This document shows positions 45,038 through 53,576 of a stretch of DNA of 64,000 nt, in pieces; position 1 is the stretch's first letter, and every line of letters begins with the position of its first letter. Made by a program: the position numbers and the translations under genes. Where the stretch lies: NCBI GenBank assembly GCA_947494995.1, contig CANLWY010000007.1, positions 117,708-181,707 of the forward strand, in the 5' to 3' direction. Below the pieces are notes generated by a model, which worked only from the letters and a program-made list of their open reading frames with translations, made no database searches and was not told the DNA's origin. Source of the stretch: an uncultured Campylobacterales bacterium (GTDB lineage: Bacteria > Campylobacterota > Campylobacteria > Campylobacterales > Arcobacteraceae).

Positions 45038-46654
45038 ATGGGATTACATGAATTTGCAGGATTAAAAGCACCAAAAGAGATTTTAGAGAATATTCCTCAG
45101 TTAATAAGTGATTATTATGTAAAAGTTCCAGATATGCAAAATCCTTTGCATATGGTCTCTTTTGGAACTTCAGGACATAGAGGATGCTCTTCAAAAAACT
45201 CTTTTAATGAAGAGCATATTATGGCAATGGCACAAGCAGTTGCAGAGTTTCATTTAGAAAAAGGGCATAGTCAACTTTTTGTTGGTATGGATACTCATGC
45301 TTTATCAACTCCTGCTCATAGAACAACACTTGAGGTTTTAGCAGCAAATGGAGTTAAAACTTATTATGCAAAAGCTTTTGGATATACTCCAACGCCAGTA
45401 ATTTCACATGCTATTTTAACTCATGAAAATAGTGATGGTATTGTAATTACACCATCTCATAATCCTCCAAGTGATGGAGGATTTAAGTATAACTTTTCTG
45501 ATGGTGGTCCAGCAGATGAATCGATTACAAAAGTTATTCAAGATAGAGCCAATGAAATTTTAAAAAATGATTTAGAAGATGTAAAAATCTTAGATTTAGA
45601 AGATGCTTTAGAAACTGGACTTTTAGTTGAATATGATTTTGTAACTCCTTATGTAGATGATTTAGAAAATGTAATTGATATGCAAGTAATTAAAGATGCG
45701 AATCTTAAAATTGCTGCGGATGCAATGGGTGGTTCAGGCTTGGCTTATTATAAAGCAATAAAAGAGAAGTATAATTTAAATATGGAAGTTTTCAATGATA
45801 TTCCTGATTTTACTTTTTCATTTATGACTTGCGATAAAGATGGAAAAATTAGAATGGACTGTTCGTCTCCTAGTGCAATGGCAAGTTTAATTGGGTTAAA
45901 AGATGATTTTGATATTGCTTTTGGAAATGATACAGATTTTGATAGACATGGTATTGTTACAAAGAGCAAGGGACTTTTAAATCCAAATTATTATCTTTCT
46001 GTAGTAATTGATTACTTATCAAAAAATAGAGAGTTTGATGGCTTAGGAGTAGGAAAAACACTTGTAAGCTCATCTATGATTGATAGAGTTGTAAAAGACA
46101 ATGGAAAAGAAATTTTTGAAACTCCAGTTGGATTTAAGTGGTTTGTAAAACCTATTATAGAAGGTAAAGTCTTCTTTGGTGGAGAAGAGAGTGCAGGAGC
46201 ATCATTTTTAAGAAAAAATGCTAAGCCTTGGAGTACAGATAAAGATGGAATTATCTTAAATCTTCTAGCCATAGAAATTTTAGCAAAAACTAAAAAAGAT
46301 CCAGGCGAGTATTATGATAGTTTAACTGAGAAATTTGGTGAGCCTGTTTATGGAAGATTAGATGCTCTAGCAAATGTAGAGCAAAAAACTGCATTAAAAA
46401 ATTTAAAGCCAGAAGACATAACAACTGATACCTTAGCAGGAGAGAAAATAGAAGCAGTTTTAACAAAAGCTGATAATGGTGCTTTGATTGGTGGATTAAA
46501 AGTATCAACTAAAAATGCTTGGTTTGCAATAAGACCATCAGGAACAGAGGATATTTATAAAATCTATGCTGAAAGCTTTAAAGGAAAAGAGCATTTAAAA
46601 CAGATTCAAATTGAAGCACAGGAGATTGTAAATACTATTTTTGATAATTTATAA
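45038..46654 (+). CDS. pgm: Phosphoglucomutase (alpha-D-glucose phosphate-specific)
   Basis: A 538-residue mutase interconverting glucose-1- and glucose-6-phosphate. It has FGTSGHRGCSSKNSFNEEH (about 45-63), the phosphoserine loop VITPSHNPPSDGGFKYN (about 136-152), metal loop FGNDTDFDRHGI (about 300-311), EESAGASFL and C-terminal phosphate loop IRPSGTEDIYKIYAE. All catalytic parts are intact, unlike the fused mutase upstream. ATG 45038 is chosen because AGGAGAG is 6 bases upstream; a longer in-frame start at 44957 would overlap the phosphorylase by 68 bases. Confidence 0.96.
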   Translation: MGLHEFAGLKAPKEILENIPQLISDYYVKVPDMQNPLHMVSFGTSGHRGCSSKNSFNEEHIMAMAQAVAEFHLEKGHSQLFVGMDTHALSTPAHRTTLEVLAANGVKTYYAKAFGYTPTPVISHAILTHENSDGIVITPSHNPPSDGGFKYNFSDGGPADESITKVIQDRANEILKNDLEDVKILDLEDALETGLLVEYDFVTPYVDDLENVIDMQVIKDANLKIAADAMGGSGLAYYKAIKEKYNLNMEVFNDIPDFTFSFMTCDKDGKIRMDCSSPSAMASLIGLKDDFDIAFGNDTDFDRHGIVTKSKGLLNPNYYLSVVIDYLSKNREFDGLGVGKTLVSSSMIDRVVKDNGKEIFETPVGFKWFVKPIIEGKVFFGGEESAGASFLRKNAKPWSTDKDGIILNLLAIEILAKTKKDPGEYYDSLTEKFGEPVYGRLDALANVEQKTALKNLKPEDITTDTLAGEKIEAVLTKADNGALIGGLKVSTKNAWFAIRPSGTEDIYKIYAESFKGKEHLKQIQIEAQEIVNTIFDNL

Positions 46655-46723
46655 ACAGATTTTTTTAAAAGTTGTAACAAGAATTAAGTATAATATAAAT
46701 ATAAATAAATATTAGGAAAAATT

Positions 46724-47365
46724 ATGGATTCCAAAACCAATGAGTTAATAAAAAGTAGTTTAGAAGAAGAACATAGTTTCTCAAGTAACTCACATATTTT
46801 AGAAACTTTTGTAACTGAAGGTGAGCCTCCTGTTGCAGATTATGAAATTCCAAGTAGATATAATAAAGATACTCTTAGAATGCTATTTGTAAATACAAAA
46901 AAATATTTTGTATATTGGGAAGTTAGTGACAAGACATTAGAAGATAATGGTTTAGATTTAACAAAAGATAAATTACTTTTTAAAGTGTACGATATCTCAG
47001 GAAATGAATTATATATTTTTGAATCTTCATTTGCATTGGGTGATTACTATATAAAAGAAGAATTTGAAAATATGGATATATTTGTAAAGCTTGGATTTAA
47101 TGAAAATGATAAGTTTATAGAGCTTCAAACTTCAAATGTAATTCATACTTTTTCATCAAAAATCAACCTTCCTGATGAGAATAGTGAAGAATGGATAAAA
47201 AAATCTTATGGTTGGTCTGAGGTTGTTAGATCAACAATTCATCACTATTCAGGAGTATCATCTGCTTCATATGTTGAAGAGATTGAAAGGCTTAAACACT
47301 TTACTGATGAGGAAGAACAAAGACTAAGCTCTTTATCAATACATGAAGGAAATAACAATGGTTAA
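46724..47365 (+). CDS. DUF4912-type protein of the glucan operon
   Basis: A 213-residue soluble protein. The core (about 40-150) has DTLRMLFVNTKKYFVYWEVSDKTLEDNG, then FKVYDISGNELYIFESSF and FVKLGFNENDKFIELQTSN, an all-beta fold like DUF4912. The pattern WEV resembles carbohydrate-binding modules. N- and C-terminal tails are charged. It overlaps the branching-enzyme start by 8 bases, and DUF4912 proteins are commonly found beside GH57 branching enzymes. A glucan-binding helper role is an inference. Confidence 0.78.
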   Translation: MDSKTNELIKSSLEEEHSFSSNSHILETFVTEGEPPVADYEIPSRYNKDTLRMLFVNTKKYFVYWEVSDKTLEDNGLDLTKDKLLFKVYDISGNELYIFESSFALGDYYIKEEFENMDIFVKLGFNENDKFIELQTSNVIHTFSSKINLPDENSEEWIKKSYGWSEVVRSTIHHYSGVSSASYVEEIERLKHFTDEEEQRLSSLSIHEGNNNG

Positions 47366-48944
47366 AGGTTACTGGGTTCCTGTTTTACATTCACATTTAC
47401 CTTTTGTAAAGCATCCTCAATATGAGAATTTCTTAGAAGAGCATTGGCTTTTTGAGGCAATAACTGAGTGTTATATCCCTCTTTTAAAAAGATTAAAGAA
47501 GTTAGAAGATGATGGTGTTAATTTCAGATTAACAACTTCTGTTACTCCTCCTCTTGCAGAGATGCTTGATGATGAACATTTAATGGGGAAATATAGTGCT
47601 TATTTAGATAAGCATATAGAACTTGGAGAAAAAGAAGTAGAGAGAACTAGAGGAGATGGACATTTTCATCCTCTTGCAAATTTTTACAAAGATCTTTTTG
47701 TGGAAACAAAAGAGTTTTTTAATGTTTTTTTAAAAGGGAATGTTTTAAATGGATATAGACACTTTTATGATAAAGGAACTTTAGAAGTTATTACTTGTGG
47801 AGCTACTCATGGATATCTTCCAATTTTAAGTGTGAATGTGCATGCCGTAAGAACTCAAATAGAAATTGCTGTTCAAGCTCATGCGAAGCATTTTGGTAGA
47901 CGTCCAAAAGGTATTTGGCTTCCTGAATGTGCTTATTATGATGGTTTAGATGAAATTTTAAATGAAAAAGGAATTAAGTTTTTTATAGTGGATTCTCATG
48001 CTTTAACATATGGAAGACCAACGGCTTTAAATGGAGTTTATTCTCCTTCTTATACCCCAAGCAGTGTTGCGGCATTTGGTAGAGATGGTCAATCATCTAA
48101 ACAAGTATGGAGTTCAAAGGAAGGCTATCCTGGAGATTTTAACTATAGAGATTTTTATAGAGATATTGGATATGACTTAGATTTTGATTATATTAAACCG
48201 TATATCAATCCTGACGGAGCTAGAGTATTTACGGGGTTTAAATATCACAAAATCACGGGTGCAAGTGATTATAAAGAGGCTTATAACCCTTGGATTGCAC
48301 AAGAGCGAACTAAAGAACATGCTCAAAATTTCCATTGGCATAGAGAACAGCAGTTTGACCATTTAGGAGACTTAATGCATAGAATTCCAATGGTTGTCTC
48401 TCCTTATGATGCGGAGCTTTTTGGTCACTGGTGGTTTGAAGGTCCAGAGTTTTTAGCAAATATGTTTAGAGAGTGTGATAAACATAAGGTTATAAAAGTT
48501 GTAACACCTCTTGAGTATTTAAATATGTATCCAAAAAATCAAGTTGTAAATCCTAATCCTTCTTCTTGGGGAGATAAGGGATATTATGATGTTTGGTTAA
48601 ATGAGGGGAATGATTGGATTTATAGACATTTACATGAAATGGCTGATGTTTTAGAACAGATGTGTAAAGAGTATTTTCATACAGATGATAAGAGTATTTC
48701 AAGGGTGTTAACTCAGATGTTAAGGGAGCTTCTTTTAGCACAAAGTAGTGACTGGGCATTTTTAGTGACAACAGCAACAGCTACTGAATATAGTGTAAAT
48801 AGAACAAAAGAGCATATATCAAATTTTAATGAATTAATGGGTATGATAAATGACTATAATTTTGATTTTGAGAGAATTGATTCTTTAGAATATAAAAATT
48901 CAATTTTTGATTTTATTGATTTTAGAATATTTATTACGAGTTAA
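47358..48944 (+). CDS. GH57 1,4-alpha-glucan branching enzyme
   Basis: A 528-residue GH57 branching enzyme. Motifs: VLHSHLPFVKHP (8-19), CGATHGYLPIL (about 146-156), nucleophile Glu in GIWLPECAYYDGLDEIL (about 184-200), acid Asp in SPYDAELFGHWWFEGPEFL (about 350-368). The C-terminal 120 residues match the DUF1957 helical domain (LTQMLRELLLAQSSDWAFL with SSDW) that defines the branching subfamily. It makes alpha-1,6 branches and replaces the GH13 GlgB. ATG 47358 has AAGGA 7 bases upstream. Confidence 0.93.
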   Translation: MVKGYWVPVLHSHLPFVKHPQYENFLEEHWLFEAITECYIPLLKRLKKLEDDGVNFRLTTSVTPPLAEMLDDEHLMGKYSAYLDKHIELGEKEVERTRGDGHFHPLANFYKDLFVETKEFFNVFLKGNVLNGYRHFYDKGTLEVITCGATHGYLPILSVNVHAVRTQIEIAVQAHAKHFGRRPKGIWLPECAYYDGLDEILNEKGIKFFIVDSHALTYGRPTALNGVYSPSYTPSSVAAFGRDGQSSKQVWSSKEGYPGDFNYRDFYRDIGYDLDFDYIKPYINPDGARVFTGFKYHKITGASDYKEAYNPWIAQERTKEHAQNFHWHREQQFDHLGDLMHRIPMVVSPYDAELFGHWWFEGPEFLANMFRECDKHKVIKVVTPLEYLNMYPKNQVVNPNPSSWGDKGYYDVWLNEGNDWIYRHLHEMADVLEQMCKEYFHTDDKSISRVLTQMLRELLLAQSSDWAFLVTTATATEYSVNRTKEHISNFNELMGMINDYNFDFERIDSLEYKNSIFDFIDFRIFITS

Positions 48945-48955
48945 GGCAAACAGAG

Positions 48956-49801
48956 ATGATAGCAGTTTTTAATGCAATTACAAACATCGCAGAAGATATT
49001 GAAAAAAATGTATTTGTTGATTGTGACAGATTTATTTCAAGTGGATTAAGTGATAAAGAGAGAAATGAACAAGCACGTGCTTATTGTTCAAGTGTTATTC
49101 AAAGAGAGTTTAAAAGAGTTAAATCAATAAAATCATTTATTGGAAAACAACACAAAGATGAAAGAATACATAATGAAAATGGGAGATATTTAGTAACTTA
49201 TGTTGCCATTGACAATGTAGATTTATTAGATGTAAATTTTTCGTTAGGTTCAATCTTTGGTATTTATGAAAAACGTAGGGATGCATTTCATTTAAGTGCT
49301 GCAATCTATATCACTTATGGACCAACTTTTCAACTTGTTTTTGCTTCAAAATATGAGGGTGTTCAGTATTTCTCTTTTGAGGATGGAGAGTTTATTCAAC
49401 AAGATGAATTATCTTTATTAAATGAGGGTAAGATTAATACTACGGCTGGATTAGTTTCTGAATGGAGTGATGAGCATAGAGCCTTAGTAGATAGTTTTTT
49501 TAATAAAGGATATAGATTAAGATTTTCTGATTCTTTATGTTTAGATACACATCAGATTCTATTTAAAAAGGGTGGTTTATATAGTTCACCAAAAACACCA
49601 TCTTTCCCAGATGGAAAACTTAATACAATATTTGAAGCTTTCCCAATTGCTTATATTATAGAACAAGCTGGTGGTAGAGCAATTAATAAAAAAGGTCGTA
49701 TTTTAGATATGACAACTACAGATATACATGAAATGACAGATATATATTTTGGTTCAAAAAATGAAATTCAAATAGTTGAGGACTCTTTTTTAAACAATTA
49801 G
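48956..49801 (+). CDS. fbp: Divergent class I fructose-1,6-bisphosphatase-like protein
   Basis: A 281-residue FBPase-fold protein. The C-terminal signature GKLNTIFEAFPIAYIIEQAGGRAI (about 222-245) fits class I FBPase, and GGLYSSPK and DSLCLDTHQILFKKGG are comparable. The central metal motif is AIDNVDLLDVNFSLGSIFGIY: D86 and D89 remain but the GSSN part of DPLDGSSN is gone, and the upstream SEE metal site is not seen. The usual allosteric N-terminus is short. Either a variant sugar phosphatase or an inactive relative. It ends the glucan operon, 11 bases after the branching enzyme. Confidence 0.8.
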   Translation: MIAVFNAITNIAEDIEKNVFVDCDRFISSGLSDKERNEQARAYCSSVIQREFKRVKSIKSFIGKQHKDERIHNENGRYLVTYVAIDNVDLLDVNFSLGSIFGIYEKRRDAFHLSAAIYITYGPTFQLVFASKYEGVQYFSFEDGEFIQQDELSLLNEGKINTTAGLVSEWSDEHRALVDSFFNKGYRLRFSDSLCLDTHQILFKKGGLYSSPKTPSFPDGKLNTIFEAFPIAYIIEQAGGRAINKKGRILDMTTTDIHEMTDIYFGSKNEIQIVEDSFLNN

Positions 49802-49863
49802 CCTTTGAGTATTATAATTTATAGTTATAATACTTGTAAATTTTGAAATTTCCTAGAATTATA

Positions 49864-49889
49864 ATGACAGCTTATGACAATTTAAGACA
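49864..49889. repeat. Three helically phased direct repeats
   Basis: ATGACA at 49864, ATGACA at 49874 and AAGACA at 49884, each exactly 10 bp apart. On the minus strand they read TGTCAT units just upstream of TATAAT at 49858-49863. OmpR-type regulators often bind such phased repeats. Confidence 0.4.
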
Positions 49890-49943
49890 ACTTTTATTGT
49901 TTAGGCGTTATCATTATCTTGATTAATTTCATGCATATCTAAG

Positions 49944-49981
49944 AGAGTATCATAAGAGATTCTTATGGTACTCTTTTTTTT
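49944..49981 (+). terminator. Terminator of the glucan operon
   Basis: A 13-bp stem, AGAGTATCATAAG with CTTATGGTACTCT (one G-T pair), 5-base loop, then seven further T. A weaker 10-bp hairpin lies at 49808-49834. The terminator overlaps the 3' end of the minus-strand membrane gene. Confidence 0.85.
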
Positions 49982-50174
49982 CTAAATACAATCCTACTAA
50001 ATCCCAGATAATATTTATTACTAAGCCTAAAATAAATGCAATTAAAACATTTATTTCAAAGATATCTCGGTGGTGAAATATATTTAAAATAATGACTGCA
50101 CTAGGCATACTCCATACAAAGAAATTTGCACCTAGTATTTTTACAAGTGCAAGAAATTGTGAGATTAATAACAT
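49950..50174 (-). CDS. Small membrane protein under a c-di-GMP riboswitch
   Basis: A 74-residue protein with two hydrophobic segments: FLALVKILGANFFVWSMPSAVIILNIF (about 7-33) and INVLIAFILGLVINIIWDLVGLYL (about 41-64), then a basic tail KKEYHKN. It has no cysteine and no family I recognise. ATG 50174 is preferred to TTG 50192 because AAGGA lies 7 bases before it. The riboswitch in its 5' leader is its main interest: it ties this gene to c-di-GMP. The 3' end lies inside the glucan operon terminator. Confidence 0.72.
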   Translation of the reverse strand: MLLISQFLALVKILGANFFVWSMPSAVIILNIFHHRDIFEINVLIAFILGLVINIIWDLVGLYLEKKEYHKNLL

Positions 50175-50240
50175 GACTTCTTCCTTTTTCAAGTTAAAGA
50201 AGTCTCAACAGAAGTTAAATATACAAAATACTTAGTATTT

Positions 50241-50307
50241 TGGCAACCCGACTATCTACTTGAGACTCGTGGCTTTCCGTCCCTAAATCACTTTAGGTTT
50301 GGCAACT
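50241..50307 (-). ncRNA. c-di-GMP-I (GEMM-I) riboswitch aptamer
   Basis: Read on the minus strand, GCCAAACC is followed by hairpin CCTAAA-GTGA-TTTAGG (P2 capped by a GNRA tetraloop). Then comes the near-invariant GGGACGGAAAGCCACGAGTC, a second hairpin (CGA/TCG and TCT/AGA), and the closing GGGTTGCC. These elements and their order match GEMM-I. Downstream, TTGAGACT (minus strand, 50208-50201) is the exact complement of AGTCTCAA inside the second hairpin (50267-50260), so ligand binding and an alternative pairing are mutually exclusive. It precedes the small membrane gene by 66 bases. Confidence 0.87.
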
Positions 50308-50316
50308 ATTTATAAT

Positions 50317-50346
50317 ATTCTAGCATTTATTTATTATTTTTGTCAA
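50317..50346 (-). promoter_or_regulatory. Promoter of the riboswitch transcript
   Basis: TTGACA at 50346-50341 and TAGAAT at 50322-50317 on the minus strand with an 18-bp spacer. The start would fall near 50310, right at the 5' edge of the aptamer. Confidence 0.7.
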
Positions 50347-50376
50347 TAAGTATAATTTTTATAGGTATTTGCAAAA

Positions 50377-50676
50377 TTATTTAATATATTTAGTGTAGAA
50401 AGATATATGAGGACATTCTTCCTTCAGTTTTTGAACTTTTAATTCGATTTTTTCTAATACTAAATTACAACTATCAATATTTTTTTCAGAAGGATTTACT
50501 GATAAAAGGCCAGAACAAAGATAGTATGTATCATTTAGGTTTTTTATCTCATCAGATAACTTATAGTATATTATAAGCTCATCTTTCATTTTATAGTGTA
50601 AGTAATTAGATAGTAAAAAAAACGATCCAAAAGTAATTGTAAAAAGTATTAATGAAAATTTAATAAATTTTTTTAT
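50377..50676 (-). CDS. Small membrane-anchored protein, probable AUA start
   Basis: A 99-residue protein of unknown function. The only ATG (50589) gives a 70-residue soluble piece, but the frame stays open upstream and encodes KKFIKFSLILFTITFGSFFLLSN, a basic start and one transmembrane helix. No ATG, GTG or TTG begins that extension. ATA at 50676-50674 lies 7 bases after GAGGA (50688-50684) and gives MKKFIKFS as the first residues. The outer part holds three Cys (YLCSG, DSCNL, EECPH) and is helical. It may be a periplasmic anchored protein. Confidence 0.65.
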   Translation of the reverse strand: MKKFIKFSLILFTITFGSFFLLSNYLHYKMKDELIIYYKLSDEIKNLNDTYYLCSGLLSVNPSEKNIDSCNLVLEKIELKVQKLKEECPHISFYTKYIK

Positions 50677-50817
50677 TTTAGTTTCCTCATTTAGTATCTA
50701 TTAATATTACAATATCAAAAGTGTGATAATAAAATAGTTAAAAAAATCACAGACTTATTCATTTTATTATATAATTTAAAATTAAGATTGTTTTATAATT
50801 TATTTTTAAGGTAATAA

Positions 50818-52737
50818 ATGGAGTATAAGAGTGAAAAACAGATTCTAAAACTTATTAAATACATTCCTACTGTATTTATTATTCTTATATCAATTGTTAT
50901 TACTACATTTTTGTATTTGGAGGAGCGTAATAACTTTCAAATTGATAAACTAAGTCTTCAAGAAGAGTATCGTCAAGATAATAAAAAAATCATTGGAAGC
51001 AGAGTACAAAGAGTTCACTCTTATATAAGTAGTACTTTAAAAAATACTGAAGAGGAATTAAAGCTTTCTTTGAAAAATGAAGTTAATCAAGCATATAAAA
51101 TAGCCATGAATATTTATAAAGAAAATAGGTCAAAGTCAAAAGAAGAAATTGAAAAATTGATAAAAGATGCTTTACGTGTAATTAGATTTAATAGTAATAG
51201 AGGTTATTTTTTTATATATGAAATGGAAGGACGAAATATTTTAAATGGTGCATTTCCAAAGATAGAAGGAAAAAATCTTTGGAATTATAAAGATGCAAGA
51301 GGAACACTTCTTATTCAAGAGATGAATAAAATATTAAAAACAAAGAATGAAACTTTTTATGATTGGTATTGGTATAAACCAGATCAAGAAAAAAGACAGT
51401 ATAAAAAAGTAGGTTTTTTCAAAAAATTTGAACCTTTTGATTGGTTTATTGGAACAGGAGAGTATATTGATGATTTTAGAAAAGATATTAAAGAAAAGAT
51501 ACTATCACATATAAGAAAACTTAGGTTTAACGAGATTAATTATATTTATGTAATTGATTTCAAAGGAAATTTTTTAGTTCATGTAAATAAAGAGTATGAA
51601 GGAATTAATTATAAAAAAATTGATGATAAAAGTAAACAAAAAATTGTGGAAGAAATTATAAGTATAGGAAAAAATAAAGAAGCTTATTTACAATATAAAG
51701 GAGTTTTTAATCCCTATAGGCAGAAAGCTAAATTGAAAACAGTTTTTATAAAAGGATATAAGGATTTAAAGTGGGTAATAGGAACGGGATTTTATGAAGA
51801 TGAATTAAATGCTAGAATTTTGGAAAGAAAAAATCAATATGTAAAAAGATATAAAAAATATATTCGCGATTTAATAATAATATCTATTTTATCAACACTA
51901 TTTTTATTGTTAATTTCAATATATATTTCAAAAAGACTAGAAAAAAAATTTAAAATATATCAAAATGAAATTAGAAAACATATTGAAGAGAACAGTAAAC
52001 AACAAGAAGTATTAGCTCAACAAACAAAAATGGCTGCAATGGGAGAAATGATAGGAAATATTGCACACCAGTGGAGACAACCATTGTCAACAATAACAAC
52101 TTCAATCACAAGCATAAAGCTTCAAAAAGAGTTGGGTTTATTAGATGATCAAACTTTTGAGAAAAGAGTAAAGAATATAACTTCTTCCGCAGAGTTTTTA
52201 TCAAGAACAATTGATGATTTTAGAAATTTTTTTAAAACAGATAAAAAAATGGCAAAGTGTTCCACTTTAAAAATGTTAAAGAAAATTCAAACTCTTATTA
52301 GTTTTCAATTTAGTTCAAATAATATAAAAATAAAAAAGAATATAGAAGACATAGAGTTTCAGACTATTGAAAATGAGCTTATTCAAGTTTTATTAAATAT
52401 TCTCAACAATGCAAAAGATGAATTGAATAAAATTGAAGATAAAAAATTAGAAAAACTAGTTTTTATTGATATATTTAAAGAAGAGAATATTTTAGTAATT
52501 AAAATAAAAGATAATGCAGGGGGAGTGTCTCCTTTTATTATAAAAAGAATTTTTGAGCCATATTTTACAACAAAACATAAGTCTCAAGGAACAGGTATTG
52601 GTCTTTATATGAGTGAAGAGATTATTTCAAAACATTTAAAAGGTGAATTAAGTGTTGAAAATGAAAACTTCACTTATGAAGGTAAAAATTATAGAGGAGC
52701 AGTTTTTACAATAAGGTTAACTTTAGTTCATATGTAA
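50818..52737 (+). CDS. Cache-domain sensor histidine kinase (HQWRQP type)
   Basis: A 639-residue kinase. TM 1 at about 14-36. The periplasmic part (about 37-345) has two Cache-like units; the first contains RGYFFIYEMEGRNILNGAFPKIEGKNLW and DWFIGTGEYIDDF, the second IYVIDFKGNFLVHVNKEYEG and KWVIGTGFYEDEL, both classic dCache strings. TM 2 at about 352-372. Kinase: MGEMIGNIAHQWRQPLST (about 406-423), NILNNAKDEL, DNAGGVSP, GTGIGLYMSE. No fused receiver. Its 3' end overlaps by 15 bases a convergent regulator that could be its partner. Confidence 0.94.
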   Translation: MEYKSEKQILKLIKYIPTVFIILISIVITTFLYLEERNNFQIDKLSLQEEYRQDNKKIIGSRVQRVHSYISSTLKNTEEELKLSLKNEVNQAYKIAMNIYKENRSKSKEEIEKLIKDALRVIRFNSNRGYFFIYEMEGRNILNGAFPKIEGKNLWNYKDARGTLLIQEMNKILKTKNETFYDWYWYKPDQEKRQYKKVGFFKKFEPFDWFIGTGEYIDDFRKDIKEKILSHIRKLRFNEINYIYVIDFKGNFLVHVNKEYEGINYKKIDDKSKQKIVEEIISIGKNKEAYLQYKGVFNPYRQKAKLKTVFIKGYKDLKWVIGTGFYEDELNARILERKNQYVKRYKKYIRDLIIISILSTLFLLLISIYISKRLEKKFKIYQNEIRKHIEENSKQQEVLAQQTKMAAMGEMIGNIAHQWRQPLSTITTSITSIKLQKELGLLDDQTFEKRVKNITSSAEFLSRTIDDFRNFFKTDKKMAKCSTLKMLKKIQTLISFQFSSNNIKIKKNIEDIEFQTIENELIQVLLNILNNAKDELNKIEDKKLEKLVFIDIFKEENILVIKIKDNAGGVSPFIIKRIFEPYFTTKHKSQGTGIGLYMSEEIISKHLKGELSVENENFTYEGKNYRGAVFTIRLTLVHM

Positions 52738-53445
52738 TCTAAAACCAATTCCTGAAATGTTTTTGATTGTATTTTTCCCTATTTTTTTTCTAAGTTTATT
52801 TAAAACATTTTTTAATGCAGAGTCAGTAACATCAAAATTGTCTGTCCAAACTTCATTTTTTATCTCTTCATGGGAGATAACTCTTTTATTATTTTCTATA
52901 AAGTACTCTAATAATTCTATCTCTTTTGTTGTTAAGTCAATCTCTTTAAATGTCTGATTGCAGTATAGTTTTTTGTGCATTACGTTATAAGAAATATTCT
53001 CTTCAAAGTCTATAATATACTTCGCGTTATCAACTATATCTTGAGAAGCTTTTAATAAAGCGTCACTTAAGATATCAAAATCTATGGGCTTTACAAGATA
53101 ATCAACAAGTTTTAATTTTGTAGCTTCAAGTAGATACTCTTTATCTGTATAAGCACTCAATAAAATAACGGGAATGTAATAGTCACTTTTTCTTATATCC
53201 TTAATAAATTCTATTCCATTTTTTTTTGGAAGGTTAATATCTGAAATAATTAGATCGATTCTATTATTTTTTAAAATCTCATATGAATCTTCAATATTTT
53301 CAATAGAAAAAACTTTAGAAACTAAGAGTTCAAGGGCTTTAGTAATATTTTTCCTTATATTTTCCTCATCTTCAATGTACAAGATATTAAGATGGGAAAG
53401 TATAATTTTAAAATAATTTTTATTATTTTTGTCTAATGTAATCAT
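52723..53445 (-). CDS. OmpR-family response regulator
   Basis: A 240-residue regulator. The receiver (about 16-130) has LYIEDEENIRK, phosphoacceptor Asp in DLIISDINLPKKNG, LLSAYTDKEY and LVDYLVKPIDF. The winged helix (about 145-240) has IDLTTKEIELLEYFIENNKRVISHEEI and ends IKNISGIGFRLHMN. N-terminal 15 residues precede the first strand. It is convergent with the Cache kinase (15-base overlap), so the pair is close but not co-transcribed. ATG at 53445. Confidence 0.93.
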   Translation of the reverse strand: MITLDKNNKNYFKIILSHLNILYIEDEENIRKNITKALELLVSKVFSIENIEDSYEILKNNRIDLIISDINLPKKNGIEFIKDIRKSDYYIPVILLSAYTDKEYLLEATKLKLVDYLVKPIDFDILSDALLKASQDIVDNAKYIIDFEENISYNVMHKKLYCNQTFKEIDLTTKEIELLEYFIENNKRVISHEEIKNEVWTDNFDVTDSALKNVLNKLRKKIGKNTIKNISGIGFRLHMN

Positions 53446-53576
53446 ATTCTAAACTTTTTATGGTAAAATCACTGTAAGTATATAATAAAATAATTTATAT
53501 TACAAATAGGATTTAATCTAAACGTAAAAATTATAGTATTATTTTATTACAATAAAAATTAAATAGGGGAAAAGTT

